Origin: Delphinapterus leucas | Lineage: Eukaryota; Chordata; Mammalia; Artiodactyla; Monodontidae | Reading direction: 5' to 3' | NCBI RefSeq assembly: GCF_002288925.2 | Contig: NW_022098049.1 | Coordinates: 1,753,050-1,817,049, forward strand | DNA: 64,000 bases | Shown: in pieces, positions 57,977 to 64,000 of the stretch | How positions within the stretch are numbered: position 1 is the first letter of the stretch | How the letters are laid out: every line of letters begins with the position of its first letter | Notes under the pieces: model-generated | Told to the model about the DNA's origin: nothing | Databases searched by the model: none | What the model saw: only the letters and a program-made list of their open reading frames with translations | Translations under genes and position numbers: made by a program

Positions 57977-58225
57977 AGGGGACTTCCCTGGTGGTCCAGT
58001 GGGTAAGACTCTGTGCTCCCAGTGCAGGGGGCCCGGGTTCCATCCCTGGTCGGGGAACTAGATCCCGCATGCATGCCACAACTAAAGAGTTTACGTGCCG
58101 CAACTAAAAGTCCTGCACACCACAACGAAGATCCTACATGTGCTGCAACTAAGACCTGGTGCAGCCAAAATAAATCAACAAATATGTAAATAGAAAAAAG
58201 GAAGGGGAGAGATTAATTAAAAAAA
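57977..58225 (+). mobile_element. CHR-1-type SINE (ACTAGATCCCGCATGCATG subfamily)
   Basis: ggggacttccctggtggtcc head and GGTTCCATCCC B box. AAATACCCAGATG (57964-57976) and AAATACCCAGGTG (58226-58238) are the target duplication with one mismatch. Confidence 0.9.
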
Positions 58226-58238
58226 AAATACCCAGGTG

Positions 58239-59056
58239 TGCTGTAGAAAATGGGATTCTACCCTAAGGAACAGTGGTGGGAAAATAGGAGGAGCACGGGG
58301 AAGCATTCTGGGCATAAACCGTACATGGAAGGAATTACATGACATGATATTCCCCTCAATTCCAATTAGAATCACCAGAGCCACTCTGGAAAGCAAGCAA
58401 ACTGCCAGGAGACACATATTCTCTCAGCCCAGCCTTTCAAGATACTAACGGTGAGAAGTCCAAGCAGACAGGGGTGAATTTTTCCAAAGGTTAAGGTTTG
58501 TTAAGTGAATGTTGAAAATTTCAAAGGGGCCGGGACCTCAGAAAGAGTTGGCAACAGATGCAGCTGTTGGCAGCTGCAGCATCACCTACTACATCCGTGT
58601 TCTTCAAAAGGTAGCTTAGAACACAGTGATACTGGCAATGTGCTATCCTCCAAAACAAGCAGGACTGTTCCTATTTTCTCAGTGTTTCTCCAGCACCAGA
58701 ATAGGGGTGCACAGCCCTGTTCCTTCCCATCACCCAACTTGTGAGGAAGGAAGAGAGCCTGCCTAAGGCCGGGGCTAGACTTGAATGGTTCAGGAGTGTC
58801 ATTGCACCTGCCTTTCACGGTCCATGGATCCTTAGAAAGAAAATACAGAAAGGGGATTAAACTAATTCTGTCCAGTTCCAAGACTCAGACCCATGGGTGG
58901 AGGTGACAAAAATGCTATACAGCATACTACAATCAGATATAACCCCTAACCCAATGTTCTGAAGCATCCTGCTTCCTTATAATGAAAAACTAAAAATCCT
59001 GCTTCCAAGAATTAATCCTACAGGTATTTTCCAACACGTGAACAGAAGGAGGTACA
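58239..59056. other. Intergenic, unique then old L1
   Basis: About 58970-59056 (aaaatcctgcttccaagaat taatcctacaggtattttcc) looks like old L1 sequence that resumes after the next SINE. No gene. Confidence 0.4.
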
Positions 59057-59069
59057 AAAATGTTTGCTG

Positions 59070-59366
59070 GGACTTCCCTGGTGGCGCAGTGGTTAAGAAT
59101 CCGCCTGCCAACGCAGAGGACACGTGTTCGAGCCCTGGTCAGGGAAGATCCCACATGCCGCAGAGCGTCTAAGCCCATGCGCCACAACTACTGAGCCTGC
59201 GCTCTACAGCCCGTGAGCCACAACTGTTGAGCCCGCATGCTGCTACTACTGAAGCCCACGCACCTAGAGCTTGTGCTCCACAACAAGAGAAGTCCCGCTC
59301 ACCGCAACTAGAGAAAGCCTGCACGCAGCAACAAAGACCCAACGCAGCCAAAAAAAAATTTTTTTT
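59070..59366 (+). mobile_element. CHR-1 SINE
   Basis: gggacttccctggtggcgca head, body with a deletion relative to 53911, acccaacgcagcc tail. AAAATGTTTGCTG (59057-59069) and AAAAAGTTTGCTG (59367-59379) are a target duplication with one mismatch, inside old L1 sequence. Confidence 0.92.
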
Positions 59367-59379
59367 AAAAAGTTTGCTG

Positions 59380-59949
59380 TGCGGCTATAATAGCAACACA
59401 CACTGGACACTCCTCAATGCCCACCAAGAGATGACTAGCTACATAAATTATGTCATATCTAAAAGAGGCAGCAGAGTAGGGATACAGAAACTTAAGACAT
59501 ACAACCATGAAGCTGTACATTTTAATTTACAATTCTTACCAATAAAAAGGATTAGTTACAAAATGGGAATTTCTCTATACAAAATTAGGATTTATCTTCT
59601 TTCACAAAGAGAATCTGCTGTCATGTCTTGCCTTGCCAAATCAAATCTCAAATAGCTTGCTTAGCTAAAATTATTCCCCAAAGATAGGTAATCCAGACAA
59701 AATTAATAAAAATTATCAGCTTCTTAAATGTGTTTAAGAGGAAGAATTTAATGAACATTTTGCCTTGAACTGAAGAATTCTAAGGAATACTTGTAACCTT
59801 CAGAAAGACTACTGCTCTCAGGCAGTTGAGCTGCTGTGACAGCGTGTGGGAGACTAGCTCACTTACCGTGAGAATCTTCTTACACATACAATGAGTCTCC
59901 ACTCCTGCACAGTGAGTGGCAAGTATGACGTAACAGGAAGAAGGGCTTC
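59380..59949 (+). mobile_element. Old L1 remnant up to the DERL1 3' end (partly unique)
   Basis: tcctcaatgcccaccaagag atgactag, gcagagtagggatacag and accatgaagctgtacatttt: decayed L1 to about 59600, then unique sequence to the DERL1 cleavage site. Confidence 0.45.
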
Positions 59950-61624
59950 TAAAATTTTACAAGTAAATTTTATTCTGGCCACAGGTCAACAGCAAACATA
60001 TGACAGTTAGGGTTCAGATTCTCCCCGCCGCCTATTTTATCATATAAATTAAATATGAAGAGGTACACTCGAACAAACTTCATGAAAAACGAGGAGCGGA
60101 TTTCAAATCCCCACTTCCTAGAATAGCACACGTCACTGCTTCAGAGTGGGGCGAAGAGTCATACTCTTAGCACACAGTGTCTCCTGCACAGAATCGCTGG
60201 TCAAAATGTTCAAAGCCTTCTCTAGTTGACTCAAAGTATGGCAGCCACTCAGCACTGCTCTTAGCAGTTTGCTTTCAGAATAAAAATATAAAATAAGAAC
60301 CTGTGTGAAACGTCGCAGCCTTCAAAAAGCTATCCGGTGACAAGCCTAGCTCTGATGGAAAAAGCCCACCTGTAAAAAAAGGAGCTGTGGGTGAAGATGG
60401 TCTGATGTACCTTCATGACTCGAAATAAAAAAGCTCCTCAAACACAGATGACTCTAAAGCCATTACACCCAAAATTACGTGATTCACTTAGATGTGCTTA
60501 CAACAGCTTCTAAATAAGATCTACATACAGAGGAGCTGCACCCTCCTCACGATTAACTGAAGCATATGGCCATGGGGGTGGGGAATGGGGCCTTGGTTTA
60601 AAAAAAAAGACAACTTAAAGAGGGTTTAAGGTTCTCCCTCCACTCTTACTTACTCAATAAACATACACCCAGAAGGAGAATGAAGTCAAATCAATCAATG
60701 CCCAGGCACCTCTCAAAGAGAGCTTCTCCCTGTGGCCAATGTGCTTTGGAACTTTCTAGCACAATACAAATCCGCTACTCTGGGTACACACAGAGCCAGT
60801 ATGCCCTACACGAGATGCACTGGGATTATGCCCGCGGCTAAACACAGCCCCTGTGTAAGATGCAACTCCACTAGGGTTTTGATCACTTAGGATAAAAAAT
60901 GCCTAGCAAGGACCTTCAGGCCTCATTAATACCGATCTGTGGTCCTCACTGACTCAGCGGTGCTTTTTTTATCAGAACAGCTGAAGAGATGGCAAACGGT
61001 GGCAACTGATACCAGGCCACGGCTATCCCAAAAGCTGAGGAAGCTCTTCATCTGTTGTCCGCCTTCTGCCCTACGGTTACGGTTCTGCCACCGTAAAACG
61101 CTGGGAACAAGGCCTCTGTGGCCAAGCCTTGGCAAAAGCCAACAAATAAAGCGAGCTTGTCAGAGGCAGGACCAATTCATGGGCAATCTCCTCTAGCTGG
61201 GAGTGTGAGGCTGGGGAAGGAGGAGGCAGGCGTGGGTGCGAGAAAGAGCTAAGAGCCCCCGGGACAGGGGTCTGGTGACCCAACGCCGGATACCCAGCTT
61301 GGTGCCAGCAGAGCGGAACCTGCTGAAACCCATGATTCAGATGGAAAAGGAAGAGAAGACACCAAAAACTAAGGTCAGTTCCGAAATCTGCCCAGTTGAT
61401 ATTTGTTCTTCTTAGCAGTAAGGACTTGAATGAGAATCACGAAACTCGAGGAACATATATTTTTTCTTCAGGATTTAAAAAACTGTTGTCTTGTACTGAA
61501 AGACTACATTCAGTGTGGGTCAGGTCCAACAGCGTTAGCTAGAACTCGGTGGTAAAGGTCACCCGGCACTGGGAGGAAACGTCATCTGAGTGGAGGGCTG
61601 GTGGGCAGGCCAGAGGCCACTCCG
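59950..61624 (-). other. DERL1: DERL1 3' UTR
   Basis: Runs from the DERL1 stop codon to an AATAAA on the minus strand. The block of about 1.67 kb has no CHR SINE and no L1, while both flanks do. Its end fits a 3' UTR of the size expected for DERL1. Other A/T-rich stretches inside could act as minor sites. The exact cleavage point is not known from sequence alone. Confidence 0.75.
59969..59974 (-). terminator. DERL1: Poly(A) signal AATAAA of DERL1
   Basis: Reads TTTATT on the plus strand; minus-strand context is ggccagAATAAAatttac. Cleavage is expected about 15-25 nt further, near 59950. Confidence 0.7.
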
Positions 61625-61763
61625 TCACTGGTCCCCGAGCCTAAAGCCCTGTCCCCAGTTGTGTCTCCCGCCTCCGCCGTTCTGGTCGGCGGCTCGCCTC
61701 ATGCTAGCGGGGGGCACACCAAACCCTGACACCCCTCCTCTCCTGCTGGGCAGCCAGCGGTAC
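61625..61763 (-). CDS. DERL1: DERL1 (derlin-1), last coding exon, C-terminal 46 codons (partial gene)
   Basis: On the minus strand, a T/C-rich tract and CTAG acceptor are followed by G (61763), which completes the previous codon, then 46 codons from YRWLPSRRGG to GFRLGDQ and stop TGA (61627-61625). This is the cytosolic tail of derlin-1, a multi-spanning ER membrane protein of the rhomboid-pseudoprotease family that helps retrotranslocate misfolded proteins in ER-associated degradation (family knowledge). The tail carries the SHP box, NWGQGFRLG, which recruits the p97/VCP ATPase. The exon enters in phase 2. Exons 1-7 with the membrane segments lie beyond 64000; I looked for the preceding exon (ending in STPQFL) between 61764 and 64000 and did not find it. 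The gene converges on ZHX2, as in human. Confidence 0.96.
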
Positions 61764-63847
61764 CTAGAGCAGAGGGGGGAAGAAACAAAAGGAGAGAAAA
61801 GCACAGTCACTTCTCCACGCAGTTGTCCATCCCATCTCCCTTCCTGGGGTTCCCACGGCATCTGTCACATTGAATTACGTTCGTCTGTGGCCACGGAGAG
61901 GCTGAGGACAATGTCTTATTGCACTTTGCCTTTTCAGCACTTAGCTCAATGCCCTGACCACAGAAGTCACTCACTTTTTATGTTTTCTTTTTAATTTACT
62001 AAGCTTTCGCGCTAACTTCACACTCTAACTTTTTTTTTCCCTGATTATAAAAGCAATTCGTGCAGGAACAGTATGGAAACAAAAATATTACACCCACGAG
62101 CCCAACAACCAGAAAGGACCATCTATATAGCATTTTAGTTTATGTAACTATGGCTCTAACTGGCTCAAAGGATACAAAATAAATTCAGTTCCAAAGGACA
62201 AATCTGCAGCCAGCGTGTTTGAGCACCGCCCGGCATCACCACGATGCTGCTGGGTTCTTCGGCGTCCATCAAGGGACAGCGGAGAAGACAGCTTTCTGTC
62301 TTGGAATTTGGACGTGTTTTAAAGTTGATTCATAGTTTGCCCTCCAACTGCAATCTTTCTCTCATAGATGGTGGGAAAGCTGAGGCCCAAAAAGGTTAGC
62401 TGATTTCTCACCTTACAAATTAATAAATTAAGTCCCAGAACCGCTAAGAAAATGTAAACCCAGGACTCTATGTTCACAATAGTTTTTCTAACTACTTCCC
62501 TTCCTTGACTATTAGTAAACTGAGAATGTATTTTAACCTATTCCACGAATCAGATCCTGATGGTTCAATTTTTGTCTTGAAGGCAGAGACCGTGATCCGA
62601 TACCTCTTTTTAAACCCCTCATGGCACCAAGAGCAAACCACGAGGGGTGACTTGCCCACAGCAGGAAGCCTGCAGAGTTCAACCTTATCATAAAGCATCT
62701 CCCTTACACCGGGTGCTGCATGTTTATAAGTGCCTCTCATCTTCACGACTGCCCTATGAGGTTGGCACTACTATTACCCCATTTTATAGATGGGAAAACT
62801 GAGGCAGAATTGAGCAAAGCTCTTCTAAAGTGACAGACAGGATTCAAACCCAGGCAGCCTGACTCTGGAGCTCATGCCCCACACCACTTCCTACACCTCA
62901 CACTTCCGCAGGACACACAGCATGAGATTCAGGTGACAACAGTTAGTGACCGGAGTCCTCATGTGTTTACATCAACCCAGTTAGCTGCACGATCCCTCCC
63001 CAAAGACAATTAAACCCCTTGTAAACAGAAAAATAGCTGTGCACAGAAGAGGATCTGTCTACTTTTCTAAGTGGAATGCAAAATAGTGATACGACTTAGA
63101 ATTCTATAACTCGCATCCTCCCTTTTAAACAAATACAGTTTTATCATTACATCAACATGTATTTCCAAGCGCTGGTTTCCCAACATTCATGACGTTCTGG
63201 CACAATAACATTCCTCCAAAGTATGTAATAAATTGGAAGACTTAAAAAAGGCAACACCAAGGCTGTCTTGCTTTGCTTCTTACTCTGAGACAATATGGAA
63301 GCCATCGCCACTGCTTAAACAGATAGCGAAATTAAATGCAAGTAATTAGTATAAAAAGATACCCAATTATACATAATCAACAAAGATTTATGGTAATTTC
63401 AAAGCAGTTACTGCTTTTGCAAGGAGCTACATTTTGTCATCTGATCTTTATGCAAAATTTAACAGAAGGGCTTCCACCAACAGGGAAAGCTCAAGTGGAA
63501 GGCAGGCTCCAGTGGGCTGTCGATTTTGCCACTAGAATCCCATACACGTTGTTGCCCACAATTGAGAAATCTCTCCAAGCCATTAAGTCAGAATATGGCT
63601 GTTTAAAGTAAAATAGTTCTTGGCTGCCCCCCAAAGCAACAAGTTTTTTTTTTTTTAATGATGCATCTGCCATCCGACTTGATAAACCTAGATCAAAACT
63701 CCAAACCTGCTGTTACTGCGTCCTTTGATAATTAGAAAGCAGACTGGTCATTTGGGGTTTTTTTTAGCCTGAAGGCAACTCAAGGCTCACAAGAGAAACA
63801 AGTTTCTTCTTATGCTCTTAACGAAAAAAACAGAACAAAACAAAACA
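61764..63847 (-). other. DERL1: DERL1 intron (last intron, partial)
   Basis: Bounded on the left by the acceptor of the last exon and interrupted at 63848 by a SINE. It contains an MIR-like fossil at about 62730-62890 and an L2-like 3' tail near 61920-61985, otherwise single-copy-looking DNA. No further DERL1 exon was recognised. Confidence 0.7.
62730..62890 (-). mobile_element. MIR SINE in DERL1 intron
   Basis: attaccccattttatagatg ggaaaactgaggcag ... caggattcaaacccaggcag cctgactctggagctcatg is antisense MIR. Confidence 0.75.
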
Positions 63848-64000
63848 GGGCTTCCCTGGTGGCGCGGTGGTTGAGAGTCCGCCTGCTGATGGAGGGGACA
63901 CGGGTTCGTGCCCCGGTCCGGGAAGATCCCACATGCCGCGGAGCGGCTGGGCCCGTGAGCCATGGCCGCTGAGCCTGCGCGTCTGGAGCCTGTGCTCCGC
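63848..64000 (+). mobile_element. CHR-2 SINE, cut by window end
   Basis: GGGCTTCCCTGGTGGCGCGG head to the gcctgtgctccgc segment; the tail lies beyond the window. In the DERL1 intron it is antisense to the gene. Confidence 0.95.

Noticed and set aside
61764..64000. Search for DERL1 exon 7 on the minus strand
   Set aside because: No sequence resembling the segment that ends in STPQFL was found; it is taken to lie beyond 64000.
1..64000. CRISPR arrays, bacterial operons, phage or plasmid features
   Set aside because: No spaced direct repeats; gene structure, splice signals and SINE/LINE content are those of a mammalian nuclear genome.

Overview
The window is mammalian nuclear DNA, almost certainly from a cetacean (whale or dolphin). 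The evidence is many young, mutually similar tRNA-derived SINEs of the CHR type (head GGGCTTCCCTGGTGGCGCAG, body ending in GTACCGC plus poly-A), older CHR-1 copies, and cetartiodactyl L1 elements. I noticed no ruminant BovB LINE. Two protein-coding genes are recognisable, both by protein sequence: ZHX2 (+ strand) and DERL1 (- strand). They are arranged tail to tail, as on human 8q24.13.

Layout: 1-6612 is ZHX2 intron 2, filled with an old L2/L1 stack and CHR SINEs. 6613-9358 is ZHX2 exon 3, which holds the whole 838-codon coding sequence (6838-9354). 9359-21331 is intron 3. 21332 to about 22680 is the terminal exon, entirely 3' UTR, with a poly(A) signal at 22659. About 22680-59950 is a 37-kb intergenic region with no supportable protein-coding gene. 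It holds a near-complete but dead L1 (about 28.6-34.66 kb), an RPSA processed-pseudogene fragment at that L1's 5' edge, a twin-primed (internally inverted) L1 at 38.05-38.95 kb, many SINEs, MaLR-like LTRs, hAT-like DNA elements, L2/MIR fossils and microsatellites. About 59950-61763 (- strand) is the last exon of DERL1: 46 codons of C-terminus plus stop, then 3' UTR. 61764-64000 is DERL1 intron, ending in a CHR-2 SINE cut by the window edge.

Functionally, ZHX2 is a nuclear zinc-finger/homeobox transcriptional repressor. DERL1 is an ER membrane protein of ER-associated degradation, and the exon seen here carries its p97/VCP-binding tail. The two genes share position, not a pathway.

I found no new enzyme system, CRISPR array, or functional tRNA or rRNA gene. 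The most interesting items are structural: a probable RPSA-L1 chimeric retro-insertion with 13/15-matching flanking repeats, a fully readable twin-priming event with a nested SINE, inverted CHR SINEs flanking the ZHX2 coding exon, a short uORF in the ZHX2 leader, and a small CpG-rich patch in the intergenic region.
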